Below, one piece after another: positions 36,564 to 45,121 of a stretch of 64,000 bases of DNA. Position 1 is the first letter of the stretch. Every line of letters starts with the position of its first letter. The DNA is from Thioclava indica (lineage in GTDB: Bacteria; Pseudomonadota; Alphaproteobacteria; Rhodobacterales; Rhodobacteraceae), in the NCBI RefSeq assembly GCF_000714545.1, contig NZ_AUNB01000084.1, positions 1 to 64,000 of the forward strand. The letters are read 5' to 3'. Below the pieces are notes generated by a model, which saw only the letters and a list, made by a program, of their open reading frames with translations, was not told the origin of the DNA and ran no database searches. Position numbers and translations under genes: made by a program.

Positions 36564-36806
36564 ATGCTCAACCTCATATTGCACACGTCCAATGCGGGGC
36601 GATTTTACCGCGTTGAGATCTCGGACAATCTGTTCGGGGAATACACAGTGCTGCGCGAATGGGGGCAGCATGGGCGCGCGGGCAGCCAGTGTTTGCGCTG
36701 GTTTTCCAACCTGCGCGATGCGGTGACAGCGGCCGAAACATCGCGGCGGCTCGCCCAACGGCGCGGCTATCACCTAAGCGAAGCAGGCGTCGCCAAGGGA
36801 AGATAA
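36564..36806 (+). CDS. Stand-alone WGR domain protein
   Basis: An 80-residue protein made almost entirely of one WGR domain. FYRVEISDNLFGEYTVLREW is followed by the signature W-G-Q-H-G-R, then WFSNLRDAVTAAETSRRLAQ. WGR domains occur in PARPs and in MolR-like regulators and are thought to bind nucleic acid; single-domain versions in alphaproteobacteria have no established role. The spacing (about 75 bases after the phosphatase terminator) indicates its own promoter. Confidence 0.8.
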   Translation: MLNLILHTSNAGRFYRVEISDNLFGEYTVLREWGQHGRAGSQCLRWFSNLRDAVTAAETSRRLAQRRGYHLSEAGVAKGR

Positions 36807-36822
36807 GCGCGCGCGAAAGCCC

Positions 36823-37485
36823 CTAGTCGCGAGACTTCTTCTCGTCCGTTTTATCGTCGCGTTTGATCTTGGCGCGGATCTTTTCCAACCGCTCTTTCAA
36901 ACGTGTGCGGCGGCGGTTTTGATAGGCCGTAATGATGGGCAGCGAGATATAGTAGCAGATCGTCGCGGCAATAATTCCCGGCACGAGACCGCCCACGAGA
37001 TAGGGCAGCCAGACATCGTTAAAGAACCGCTCGAGCCCACCCCATTCGGCGTGATCGGGGGTAAACATGGCCCAGAAATTATGCAGCAGATCGTGGCTTG
37101 CGGCCTGAAAGGTGCGCAACAACCCCTCGGGGTGGCCACTTTCAAGACGATCCCCGAGAATGAAATGACCCAGCTTGACCGAGAATACCGCGATGATCGG
37201 AAAGCTAATGGGGTTGCCAAAAAACGTCGCCAGAAGGGCCGCAAGAATATTGCCGCGGATGATCCAAGCGACCGCCGCGGCGGTCAAAAAGTGAAAGCCG
37301 AAGAACGGGGTGAACGATACCAACACACCCGCCCACACACCGCGCGCAATGCGATGGGGTCGGTCGGGCAAGCGATTAACGCGGTGTTTGACATATTGAA
37401 AAGCGCGCCCCCAGCCCGAGCGTGGCCAGACCGCCTCGCGCAGATTTTGCAGAACGCTTCGCTTTTCGCGCCGCCTAAACACCAC
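36823..37485 (-). CDS. DUF2062 membrane protein
   Basis: A 220-residue inner-membrane protein with a basic N-terminus and three to four hydrophobic segments. The DUF2062 core is clear: the stretch RIARGVWAGVLVSFTPFFGF, then NILAALLATFFGNPISFP. The C-terminus is charged (LKERLEKIRAKIKRDDKTDEKK). Function unknown. Convergent with the WGR gene and 30 bases downstream of relA/spoT, so probably in the rpoZ-relA/spoT transcript. Confidence 0.85.
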   Translation of the reverse strand: MVFRRREKRSVLQNLREAVWPRSGWGRAFQYVKHRVNRLPDRPHRIARGVWAGVLVSFTPFFGFHFLTAAAVAWIIRGNILAALLATFFGNPISFPIIAVFSVKLGHFILGDRLESGHPEGLLRTFQAASHDLLHNFWAMFTPDHAEWGGLERFFNDVWLPYLVGGLVPGIIAATICYYISLPIITAYQNRRRTRLKERLEKIRAKIKRDDKTDEKKSRD

Positions 37486-37515
37486 GCCTCTCTCCCCTTC
37501 GCGCCGTAAAAACGA

Positions 37516-39642
37516 CTATGGCTTGCGTGACAGTTCGCGGATTCGCAGCACTTGTGCAACATCGCTCTCCGCTTCAAGCGCATTGAGCAGCCGGTGCATG
37601 TGCTCGGCATCGCACAGTTCGACCTCAACGAGAAGCGAATAGAAATCTGGTTTTCGATCAATGAATTTCATGTCCGAGATATTGGCCTTTTGCTGCCCGA
37701 TCAGGGTGCAAATATGACCCAACACGCCCGCATCGTTGGAAATCGTGATCTTGAGCGTCGCGGTATAGGCTGGCGGGTGTCGACCCGATTTCCATTGCAG
37801 GTCGACCCAGCGTTCGGGCTGATCTTCAAATTCCTCAAGCGCGGGGCAATCGATGGCGTGTATGACCACGCCCTGCCCGCGATAGGTGATGCCGACGATC
37901 CGCTCTCCGGGCAAAGGCTGACAACAATTCGCGCGGCTGAAACTTTGATCGGCACCAAGGCCCAGAACGGCGCGGGTGGGCTCAATCTCGCTCTCGTTCT
38001 GGCGCGCGGCCAGTTCGGGGTAAAGGGCTGCCAGCACCTCGGACGCCGCCAGTTCCGCCGAGCCGATCCGCGCAAGCAGTTCGTCCTCATCGGGCAGACC
38101 TAGCGTTTTGGCCGCCGTGCGCAGCGCTTTATCCGTGACCTTGCGCCCGACATGTTCAAACGCCACGCGCGCCAGCTCAGACCCGAGTTTGATAAAGCGA
38201 TCACGATCTTCTTCGCGCAGGGATTTGCGGATCGCCCCTTTGGCGCGCCCGGTGACCACGATATCCAGCCACGTCATCTGCGGGCGTTGGCCAGCGGCGA
38301 TGATCACCTCGACCGACTGGCCATTTTTAAGCCGTGTCCAAAGCGGAACGCGGATCCCGTCGATCTTGGCACCAACGCAGCTATTGCCGATCCGCGTGTG
38401 GATTGCATAGGCGAAATCAATCGGCGTCGCCCCCTTGGGCAGCTTCACGACGTCGCCCTTGGGGGTGAAGCAGAACACCTGATCGGAATACATCTCGAGC
38501 TTGACGTTTTCGAGGAATTCGTCGTGATCGCCCTCGCCTTCGGAAAAGCGTTCGTTGAGCGAGGCCAACCATTTCGCCGGATCGACGGCAAAGGGGTTCT
38601 GCGCCCGCTCACCGTCGCGATACGACCAATGCGCGGCGACCCCGGCCTCGGCGACCTCGTGCATCTGACGGGTGCGGATTTGCACCTCGACCCGCTTGCC
38701 GTCGCGCCCCGAAACCGTCGTGTGGATCGAGCGATAACCATTCGTCTTGGGCTGGCTGATATAGTCTTTGAATCGCGTCGGCACGGCGCGCCAACGGTGG
38801 TGGATCAGCCCCAGCACGCGGTAGCAATCCATTTCCGAGTTAGTGATAACGCGAAAACCGTAAATGTCGGAAAGACGCGAGAAGGCAAGTTGCTTCTCTT
38901 CCATCTTGCGCCAGATCGAATAGGGGCGCTTGGCGCGGCCAAACACCACCGCGTCGATCCCCTCATCTTCCAGCAGCGCGCGGATATCGGCGGTGATCTT
39001 CGGGATCACATCGCCGGTTTCTTTTTGCAGGCTGACGAAACGGCGGATAATCGAGGTGCGCGCCTCGGGATTGATGACCTTGAAGGCAAGATCCTCAAGC
39101 TCCTCGCGCATCCATTGCATCCCCATGCGACCGGCCAGCGGCGCAAAGATTTCCATCGTCTCGCGCGCTTTTTGCGCCTGCTTTTCCACCCGCATCGAAC
39201 GGATCGTGCGCATATTGTGCAGCCGATCCGCCAGCTTGACCAAAATCACGCGCAAATCCTTGGACATCGCCATGAACAGCTTGCGGAAATTTTCGGCCTG
39301 CTTTGAGGCGGCGTTGGATAATTGCAGATTGGTCAGCTTGGTGACGCCATCAACCAGATCGGCGATCTCCTCGCCAAACAGCTCCGTCACCTCGGTATAG
39401 GTCGAGCCGGTGTCTTCGATCGTGTCATGCAGCAAAGCTGTGACGATGGTCGCATCATCCAACCGTTGTTCGGTCAAAATAGCGGCGACAGCGACGGGAT
39501 GGGTAAAATAGGGTTCGCCGGAATGGCGAAGCTGACCCTCGTGCATCTTCATCCCGTAGGCATAGGCACGCCGGATCAGATCTGCATCGGTCTGCGGATT
39601 GTAGTTGCGAACGAGCGCGATCAGGTCTTCGACATCGATCAT
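37516..39642 (-). CDS. spoT: Bifunctional (p)ppGpp synthetase/hydrolase RelA/SpoT
   Basis: Controls the stringent response by making and degrading (p)ppGpp. The 708-residue protein has the full long-RSH layout: HD hydrolase (about 25-180, YFTHPVAVAAIL, ALLHDTIEDTG), synthetase (about 230-360, YGFRVITNSEMDCYRVLG, KTNGYRSIHTTV), TGS (about 390-450, VFCFTPKGDVVKLPKGATPI), helical region and C-terminal ACT (about 630-705). Both the HD residues and the synthetase region are intact, as expected for the single Rsh of alphaproteobacteria. It follows rpoZ by 25 bases. Confidence 0.96.
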   Translation of the reverse strand: MIDVEDLIALVRNYNPQTDADLIRRAYAYGMKMHEGQLRHSGEPYFTHPVAVAAILTEQRLDDATIVTALLHDTIEDTGSTYTEVTELFGEEIADLVDGVTKLTNLQLSNAASKQAENFRKLFMAMSKDLRVILVKLADRLHNMRTIRSMRVEKQAQKARETMEIFAPLAGRMGMQWMREELEDLAFKVINPEARTSIIRRFVSLQKETGDVIPKITADIRALLEDEGIDAVVFGRAKRPYSIWRKMEEKQLAFSRLSDIYGFRVITNSEMDCYRVLGLIHHRWRAVPTRFKDYISQPKTNGYRSIHTTVSGRDGKRVEVQIRTRQMHEVAEAGVAAHWSYRDGERAQNPFAVDPAKWLASLNERFSEGEGDHDEFLENVKLEMYSDQVFCFTPKGDVVKLPKGATPIDFAYAIHTRIGNSCVGAKIDGIRVPLWTRLKNGQSVEVIIAAGQRPQMTWLDIVVTGRAKGAIRKSLREEDRDRFIKLGSELARVAFEHVGRKVTDKALRTAAKTLGLPDEDELLARIGSAELAASEVLAALYPELAARQNESEIEPTRAVLGLGADQSFSRANCCQPLPGERIVGITYRGQGVVIHAIDCPALEEFEDQPERWVDLQWKSGRHPPAYTATLKITISNDAGVLGHICTLIGQQKANISDMKFIDRKPDFYSLLVEVELCDAEHMHRLLNALEAESDVAQVLRIRELSRKP

Positions 39643-39667
39643 GCGCGCCCGTTTCCGCCCCTATTGC

Positions 39668-40024
39668 TTATTCGCGGCCCTGCGCGTCCATCAGGGCGCG
39701 TAGCATACGCTCTTCGGACATGTCGTCTTCGACTGCGCGATCGGGGCTTTCACCACCCATCAACAGCGACATCGAATCGTCCTCGGGCTCATCGACTTCG
39801 ATCTGGGTCTGGTTGCTTTCGATCAGACGCTCACGCAGATCATCTGCCGATTGCGTTTCATCGGCGATTTCGCGTAGCGCGACGACCGGATTTTTATCGT
39901 TGTCACGCTCGACGGTAATCGGAGAACCGGCGGCGATTTCGCGTGCACGATGGGATGCGAGCATCACCAGCTCGAATCGATTCGGGACTTTGTCGACGCA
40001 ATCTTCAACCGTCACGCGGGCCAT
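39668..40024 (-). CDS. rpoZ: RNA polymerase omega subunit
   Basis: Small subunit that supports assembly of the RNA polymerase beta' subunit. 118 residues from ATG 40024 (GGAG six bases upstream). The conserved start [20 protein letters not shown] and [10 protein letters not shown] are diagnostic, and the C-terminal half is acidic. The rpoZ-rsh linkage is widespread; omega also forms part of a ppGpp binding site in proteobacteria. Confidence 0.96.
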   Translation of the reverse strand: MARVTVEDCVDKVPNRFELVMLASHRAREIAAGSPITVERDNDKNPVVALREIADETQSADDLRERLIESNQTQIEVDEPEDDSMSLLMGGESPDRAVEDDMSEERMLRALMDAQGRE

Positions 40025-40111
40025 GGGCAACTCCAGTAGGACTTTCGAACGAAGGCCCTACTTAGGCGCTTGCCCCCGCGATGACAAGCGCGCAATCGCG
40101 TCAAAACCCTG

Positions 40112-40672
40112 TCAAACCGGGTGAATCCCTGCTTTTTGCGCCTCTGGCAGCGCGGCGAGCATCTGCGCAACCGTTTGTCCCGAAACGGGATGGCACCAAA
40201 GCGGCGCGATCTCTGCAAGGGGAATCAGCACAAAAGCGCGGTCCTGAAGGCGCGGATGGGGCAAAATCAGCTCTGTCGGCGCGCAGCTTTGCTGCTGGCG
40301 CAATGGCAGATCCCGCCACTGCGCAAAGCGTTGCAAATCAGGCATAACGGCATCGCCATAAGCGATCAGATCCAGATCAAGCGTTCTCGCGCCCCAACGT
40401 GCCTCACGCACCCGGCCGCCGTGTGCCTCAATATCATGAAACGCGCCCAGTGTTGCCCTCGGGTCAAGCGATGTTCGCAATTTGCAACACGCGTTGACAT
40501 AATCAGGTCCAGACCCTGCCGGATAGGCGGGTGTCCGCCAAAAACGGCTGACTGAAACCAGCGAAAAACCCTTACTTACCAATTCGCAAAGGGCCGCAGA
40601 CAATGTATCCACCGGGTCGCCTTGGTCGCCCGACAGATTCGCCCCAAGCGCACAAATGACTGACATGTCCAT
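40112..40672 (-). CDS. folK: 6-hydroxymethyl-7,8-dihydropterin pyrophosphokinase (HPPK)
   Basis: Folate biosynthesis enzyme transferring pyrophosphate from ATP to 6-hydroxymethyl-dihydropterin. 186 residues; motifs ALGANLSGDQGDP, SRFWRTPAYPAGSGPDYVNA and the signature RWGARTLDLDLIAYGD. The gene precedes rpoZ by 87 bases and is divergent from the NYN gene. Confidence 0.94.
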   Translation of the reverse strand: MDMSVICALGANLSGDQGDPVDTLSAALCELVSKGFSLVSVSRFWRTPAYPAGSGPDYVNACCKLRTSLDPRATLGAFHDIEAHGGRVREARWGARTLDLDLIAYGDAVMPDLQRFAQWRDLPLRQQQSCAPTELILPHPRLQDRAFVLIPLAEIAPLWCHPVSGQTVAQMLAALPEAQKAGIHPV

Positions 40673-40703
40673 TTAGACAGGCTCCATAATTCTTGCGTAT
40701 TGC

Positions 40704-40721
40704 ATATGTCAGTGGACATAT
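40704..40721. promoter_or_regulatory. Inverted repeat in the folK/NYN divergent promoter region
   Basis: ATATGTC-AGTG-GACATAT, a perfect 7-bp inverted repeat with a four-base spacer. A further GACATGTC palindrome lies at the folK start (40662-40669). The repeated GACAT half-site suggests an operator, but no regulator is identified. Confidence 0.4.
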
Positions 40722-40812
40722 CTCGTTGGCCCTGTTCTTTTACGCAAGCGTTATGCCCAAATTCGTTTCGCGATCCGACTAGACATGGCGGACCAAGCAG
40801 CAAGAGGATTGC

Positions 40813-41376
40813 ATGTTTTACAAGGACGAACGTCTCGCACTTTTTATCGATGGCTCCAATCTCTATGCCGCAGCCAAGGCATTGGGGTTCGATATCGACT
40901 ATAAACTGTTACGGCAAGAATTTGAGCGGCGCGGGAAATTGCTGCGCGCTTTTTATTATACAGCGTTACTGGAGAACGAGGAATACTCGCCCATCCGCCC
41001 GCTGGTCGATTGGCTGAACTATAACGGCTACGCGATGGTGACTAAGCCCGCCAAGGAATACACTGATTCGATGGGGCGGCGGAAAGTCAAAGGCAATATG
41101 GATATCGAGCTGGCTGTGGATGCGATGGAACTCGCGCCGCGCCTTGATCATATCGTGCTGTTTTCCGGCGATGGCGATTTCCGTCCACTGGTGGAAAGCC
41201 TGCAACGTCAGGGCTGCCGCGTTTCGGTCGTCTCGACCATCCGCAGCCAACCGCCGATGATTGCCGATGAGCTGCGCCGTCAGGCTGACAACTTCATCGA
41301 GCTGGACGCGTTGCGCGATGTCATCGGACGCCCGCCGCGCGAACCGCGTGAAGATGAGATCAATCCCGAGAACTGA
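40813..41376 (+). CDS. NYN domain (LabA/DUF88) putative RNase
   Basis: A 187-residue cytoplasmic protein of the PIN-like NYN family, likely a metal-dependent ribonuclease. Acidic active-site candidates are in ALFIDGSNLYAA (D15), the KGNMDIELAVDAM segment and LFSGDGDFRPLVE; the end SRSQPP-like region is not conserved. Family members act in RNA turnover, but the specific target is unknown. Divergent from folK and followed by a terminator. Confidence 0.88.
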   Translation: MFYKDERLALFIDGSNLYAAAKALGFDIDYKLLRQEFERRGKLLRAFYYTALLENEEYSPIRPLVDWLNYNGYAMVTKPAKEYTDSMGRRKVKGNMDIELAVDAMELAPRLDHIVLFSGDGDFRPLVESLQRQGCRVSVVSTIRSQPPMIADELRRQADNFIELDALRDVIGRPPREPREDEINPEN

Positions 41377-41403
41377 TCGCGCTTCTACAGGCGTTACCCT
41401 AAG

Positions 41404-41436
41404 AAGGGCGTGCGGATCATCCCGCGCGCCCTTTTT
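41404..41436 (+). terminator. Terminator after the NYN gene
   Basis: Stem GGGCGTGCGG/CCGCGCGCCC (one wobble) with an ATCATC loop and a T5 run, 30 bases after the stop. Confidence 0.85.
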
Positions 41437-41463
41437 CTATGTCGATGAGCCAAGCCAAGCCCA

Positions 41464-41907
41464 ATGTTTGAAAGCGCCTCTTTGATCGGCCTGTTTGTCT
41501 CGGCAATGCTGGCCGCGACGCCGATCCCGATGCAGTCGGAAATTCTGTTCGTCGCGCTGCAAACGGCGGGCGGCATTTCGATCTGGCAGATGGTTTTGGT
41601 GGCGGGCATCGGCAACACGCTGGGCGCGCTTGTGACCTATGCGTTGGGGCGCGGCATCAACCATTGGAAAGATCGCAAATGGTTTCCCGCCTCGCAGAAA
41701 CAACTGGCGATGGGGCATCGCTGGCTGGATCGCTGGGGTGCGCCGCTGTTGCTGCTAAGCTGGGCGCCGGGTGGCGACCTGGTCTGTCTGATCGCGGGCG
41801 TTTTGCGGATGAACCTGTGGCTGTTTATACCCTTGGTTTTTGTTGCAAAAACAGGGCGCTATGCGGCACTGGCCTGGATCACCGCGCAGGCATTGGCGCT
41901 CACCTAA
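41464..41907 (+). CDS. YqaA/DedA-related small membrane protein (VTT/SNARE-associated domain)
   Basis: A 147-residue inner-membrane protein with four to five hydrophobic segments. Resembles YqaA: an N-terminal re-entrant segment (AMLAATPIPMQSEILFVAL), GNTLGALVTYALGRG, then RWGAPLLLLSWAPGGDLVCL with the conserved G-D-x-x-C/x-x-AG loop. DedA relatives are implicated in lipid-carrier flipping and membrane homeostasis; for this short branch the function is unknown. Confidence 0.83.
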   Translation: MFESASLIGLFVSAMLAATPIPMQSEILFVALQTAGGISIWQMVLVAGIGNTLGALVTYALGRGINHWKDRKWFPASQKQLAMGHRWLDRWGAPLLLLSWAPGGDLVCLIAGVLRMNLWLFIPLVFVAKTGRYAALAWITAQALALT

Positions 41908-41909
41908 CA

Positions 41910-41935
41910 AAAAAGGGCCCACGCGGGGCCCTTCG
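41910..41935 (-). terminator. Terminator between the YqaA-like gene and L,D-transpeptidase 1
   Basis: Stem AAGGGCCC/GGGCCCTT around ACGCG. The T run (TTTTTT) is on the minus strand, so it mainly terminates the L,D-transpeptidase gene but can also stop the convergent transcript. Confidence 0.85.
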
Positions 41936-41958
41936 GAAAGATGCACAGCGCGTATCTG

Positions 41959-42564
41959 TCAGATCAGCAGCACCTGCGTGCCGACAGTGGCCAACCCGAA
42001 CAGCTCTTTGATATGCTCATTATACAGACCGATGCACCCGTTCGAACTCTTGCGGCCAATCTTGCGCGTGTCATGCGTGCCGTGGATGCGGTAATATTTC
42101 CACGACAGATACAGCGCATGGGTGCCAAGCGGATTATCAGGACCGGGGGGCACATAAGACGGCCATTCCGGGTTGCGCTTTTTCATCGACGGCGTCGGCG
42201 CCCAGCTTGGCCCTTCGACCTTGCGGATCACTTCGGTCCGGCCAAGCCGGGTCAGTTCTTCAGAGACCGGCACGGAGGTCGGGTAAAGACGATAGACCGA
42301 TTGATCGGCTGACCAGAAATGCAGATCGCGCGAGGTGGTATCGACAAGGATCGCCCCGTTGCGCAGCGAGCTGAAATAGGGCTGCCACTGGCGCGCCTGA
42401 AAGCTCGAGATATTGCGCCGCTGATTGGTATAGTCGTTGGTCTCGTATTGCACAGCGCCTGCATCAGGCGTTTGCGCCCATGCTGGCAACGCAAGCCCCG
42501 CACCGCCAAGTGCAGCCGCACCTAGAAAAGCGCGGCGATCAAATTTGGTACGCGCGTTGGACAT
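41959..42564 (-). CDS. L,D-transpeptidase (YkuD domain), Tat/Sec-exported
   Basis: Periplasmic cysteine enzyme forming 3-3 cross-links in peptidoglycan or anchoring proteins to it. 201 residues; twin-arginine-like signal (DRRAFLGAAALGGAGLALPAWAQ, split) followed by a YkuD domain with the active-site block RIHGTHDTRKIG and SSNGCIGL, giving His and Cys of the catalytic pair. A second L,D-transpeptidase lies 730 bases downstream on the same strand. Confidence 0.92.
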   Translation of the reverse strand: MSNARTKFDRRAFLGAAALGGAGLALPAWAQTPDAGAVQYETNDYTNQRRNISSFQARQWQPYFSSLRNGAILVDTTSRDLHFWSADQSVYRLYPTSVPVSEELTRLGRTEVIRKVEGPSWAPTPSMKKRNPEWPSYVPPGPDNPLGTHALYLSWKYYRIHGTHDTRKIGRKSSNGCIGLYNEHIKELFGLATVGTQVLLI

Positions 42565-42741
42565 CTTGTTCTCCGGATAAGGCGGAACCGTTGACCTGAA
42601 ATAACTTTGTTAACATATCTTGGGCAAGCCATCGGTGCAAATCATACCGTGATCGATGTGCCTTTCGCGCTACAGGAGGGTTTGCGCGCCCATCGGCGAC
42701 CGTGTAAAGGAAGCGCAGGTTTATTAGGGGGCCTCAAGATC

Positions 42742-43257
42742 ATGCTGCGCGCTACAATCCTTGCGATATCTGCCACACTGGCCCTTGCGGCCTGCGATCC
42801 TGTTGATCAGCAACCCAAGCTGGGCCCGGATGGGCTGCCGCTGCCCAAGGTTTACTCCATTACCGGGCGCGACGCGCAGGTGATTCCGCAGCGTGTGCTC
42901 GAATCGGTTAACTCGTTGCGCTCGGCGCGCGGGGCGGCACCGTTGGTGCTTAATGCGTCGCTGACCACTGCCGCCTTGGCCCATTCCAAGGATATGGCCG
43001 CGCAAAATCGCCCGTGGCATTGGGGGTCGGACGGATCTTCGCCGCTCAGCCGTGCGCAACGTGCGGGCTATACCGGCACTGTGTTGGGCGAAAACATCTC
43101 GGAAACCTATGAAACCGAGATGGAAACGCTGTCGGCCTGGATGAATGTAGCCGATACCCGCGATGTGATCCTAAACCCGGCGGCCACGCAAATGGGCTTT
43201 TCGTGGTATCAGGAACCATCGGGCAAGATCTGGTGGACGATGGTTACCGGCAACTAA
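42742..43257 (+). CDS. CAP-domain (SCP/PR-1-like) lipoprotein
   Basis: A 171-residue exported lipoprotein: signal peptide with lipobox LAACD, then a CAP domain (about 45-170) with VNSLRSARGAAPLVLN, LAHSKDMAAQNRPWHWG and GENISE. Bacterial CAP proteins are widespread, with no settled function. The gene is divergent from L,D-transpeptidase 1, and the frame reaches farther upstream than the lipoprotein start, but the ATG at 42742 begins the signal sequence. Confidence 0.88.
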   Translation: MLRATILAISATLALAACDPVDQQPKLGPDGLPLPKVYSITGRDAQVIPQRVLESVNSLRSARGAAPLVLNASLTTAALAHSKDMAAQNRPWHWGSDGSSPLSRAQRAGYTGTVLGENISETYETEMETLSAWMNVADTRDVILNPAATQMGFSWYQEPSGKIWWTMVTGN

Positions 43258-43260
43258 GTC

Positions 43261-43287
43261 AAAAGGGCCCCAACGCGGGGCCCTTTG
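43261..43287. terminator. Bidirectional terminator between the CAP lipoprotein and L,D-transpeptidase 2
   Basis: Stem AAAGGGCCCC/GGGGCCCTTT around AACGC, nearly the same sequence as the terminator at 41910. Confidence 0.9.
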
Positions 43288-43291
43288 CATA

Positions 43292-43792
43292 TCACGGGAA
43301 GATAAAGATCGGCGTGCCGTCCCGCACCATCGCGTAAATCTCGCGGACCTCTTTGTCTTTCACCGCGATGCACCCCGCCGTCCAGTCGCGCCCCCGGCCC
43401 TTGTTCTTGCCATCGCGCCCGTGGATGAAAATATCGCCACCCGCCTTTTTGCCCTGCTCGGTCGCAAAGGCAACCTGCTGCGGGTTCGGGTAGCTGATGC
43501 CGATCGAAAGATAATAGGCCGAGTTGGGGTTGCGGCGGTTGATGTAATACAGCCCCTCAGGCGTTTTCCCATCACCCTCGAATTGCTTGGGGCCAATCGG
43601 ATCGCCGCCCAAAGCGATCTTGTAGCTCTCAAGCACCTCATCGCCATGCAGCAGATACATCATCCGCTTGCCCTTAAAGACCTGAATTTGGGTCACCTGT
43701 GGACCACTATACGAGATGAATTTGCTTGAATCGCCACAGGCGGTCAAAGCGGCGAGGGCGCTGGCGCCCAACATAAGGGTTCTGCGATTCAT
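43292..43792 (-). CDS. L,D-transpeptidase (YkuD domain) lipoprotein
   Basis: 166 residues from ATG 43792; signal peptide with lipobox LTACG indicates a lipid anchor, unlike the other copy. YkuD domain: QVFKGKRMMYLLHGDEVLESY, DGKTPEGLYYINRRNP, and catalytic FIHGRDG with WTAGCIAV. The upstream 19 codons of open frame have no export-signal character and were left out. Probably acts on peptidoglycan from the outer or inner membrane face. Confidence 0.9.
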   Translation of the reverse strand: MNRRTLMLGASALAALTACGDSSKFISYSGPQVTQIQVFKGKRMMYLLHGDEVLESYKIALGGDPIGPKQFEGDGKTPEGLYYINRRNPNSAYYLSIGISYPNPQQVAFATEQGKKAGGDIFIHGRDGKNKGRGRDWTAGCIAVKDKEVREIYAMVRDGTPIFIFP

Positions 43793-43851
43793 GATTTGCC
43801 TGTTTGGAACTGCTTGTTTTGTGCAGTCATAGCCGATTTTTCGCACCACAT

Positions 43852-45072
43852 CTAGCGGGTGAAATAGGCTGCAACCTCCACATGCGCAGAAAATCGAAAT
43901 TGATCGACCACCAAGAGTCTCTCAAGAGCAAAACCTGCCGCAATCAGCGCCGCTGACTCGCGTGCGAATGTCACCGGATTGCACGAAACATGCACGACCC
44001 GCTTGACCCGCGAGGCGCAAATCTGCGCCACCTGCGCCTCGGCTCCGGCCCGAGGCGGGTCGATCACGACACCATCGTAGCGGTCAATCTCGTCGGGCAA
44101 TAGCGGGCGACGAAACAGGTCGCGCACCTCAGATGTCACCCGATGCAGCCCCTTAGCCTGCCGCCAACCCTGATCCAGCGCCTCAATCATCGCACTCGCG
44201 TTTTCAACCGCATGCACGTCTGCCTGCTCGGCCAAGGGCAGCGCGAACGTGCCGCAGCCCGCAAAAAGATCGGCAAGCTTTGACGTGCCCGCCAGCGCCT
44301 CACGAACAAAGCCGACAAGCGCGGCCTCGCCATGTTCCGTCGCTTGCAAAAACGCGCCGGGCGGCGGGGCGACCTGAGTCACACCGAAACGCTGCATCGC
44401 CGGGTGACGCGCGGCAACAACCTCACCATTCCACGTCAATCGCGCTAGATCATGGCGGCGCGCCAGATCGGCCAAAGCCTCAAATTGAGCCGGATCAGAG
44501 TCTTTTCCGCCCGTCGCCGCCAGATCGATCCCACCCTGAGAGAGAGTGATCGCAAAGGCCACCTCCCCTTTGCGCGAGGCGCCAATCGCCGTGGCTTCGT
44601 GCAAAATCGGGATCGCTGCCATCAATTCCGGGCACAAGATCAGACAGCCGGGCACCTCGACCAGCGTATCGGACGCACGCGCGTGAAAGCCAACCAATGT
44701 GCCTTTCTTGGTCCGCCGCCCCGCCAATGTCGCGCGTCTGCGAGAATGCAAAGGCGAGGTCGCCACGGTAATTTCCGGGGACTCGATATCGCGCGCGCTC
44801 AGCGCGTTGCGCACAACCTCGGCCTTCCAACGGGCGGTGAACGGCTCGGACGCGTGCTGCATGACGCAGCCTCCGCAGGCGCGATAATGTGGACACGGGG
44901 CCGATACCCGATCCGCACTGGGCGTGACGATCTTGGGCGCGGCGATGCGACCGCCTACGACCTCGCCCGTCACTTCCTCACCCGGAAGCGCCATGGCAAC
45001 ATGCACGGTCCCCTCAGGGCCGTGCGCCACGCCATCGGCATGGAGCGAAAGTCTTTCGATCATCAATGTCAT
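43852..45072 (-). CDS. RumA/TrmA-type RNA (uracil-C5)-methyltransferase
   Basis: SAM-dependent methyltransferase for uridine in rRNA or tRNA; 406 residues. It has an N-terminal TRAM-like region and [4Fe-4S] cysteines C60, C66 and C69 (CPHYRACGGC) plus one in the segment CLILCPE. The SAM motif is LADLFAGCGTFALPLA, with DPPRAGAEAQV and the catalytic cysteine in VVHVSCNPVTFARE. The iron-sulfur motif favours a 23S rRNA enzyme (RlmD/RlmC-like) over TrmA. Confidence 0.9.
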   Translation of the reverse strand: MTLMIERLSLHADGVAHGPEGTVHVAMALPGEEVTGEVVGGRIAAPKIVTPSADRVSAPCPHYRACGGCVMQHASEPFTARWKAEVVRNALSARDIESPEITVATSPLHSRRRATLAGRRTKKGTLVGFHARASDTLVEVPGCLILCPELMAAIPILHEATAIGASRKGEVAFAITLSQGGIDLAATGGKDSDPAQFEALADLARRHDLARLTWNGEVVAARHPAMQRFGVTQVAPPPGAFLQATEHGEAALVGFVREALAGTSKLADLFAGCGTFALPLAEQADVHAVENASAMIEALDQGWRQAKGLHRVTSEVRDLFRRPLLPDEIDRYDGVVIDPPRAGAEAQVAQICASRVKRVVHVSCNPVTFARESAALIAAGFALERLLVVDQFRFSAHVEVAAYFTR

Positions 45073-45121
45073 GGCTTTGCCTTAGCGGGCGCAAGCGGCG
45101 CTGGAAAGACCCTGTTTTGGT

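Noticed and set aside
38152-39306. 384-codon plus-strand frame opposite relA/spoT
   Set aside because: An antisense shadow of a firmly identified gene.
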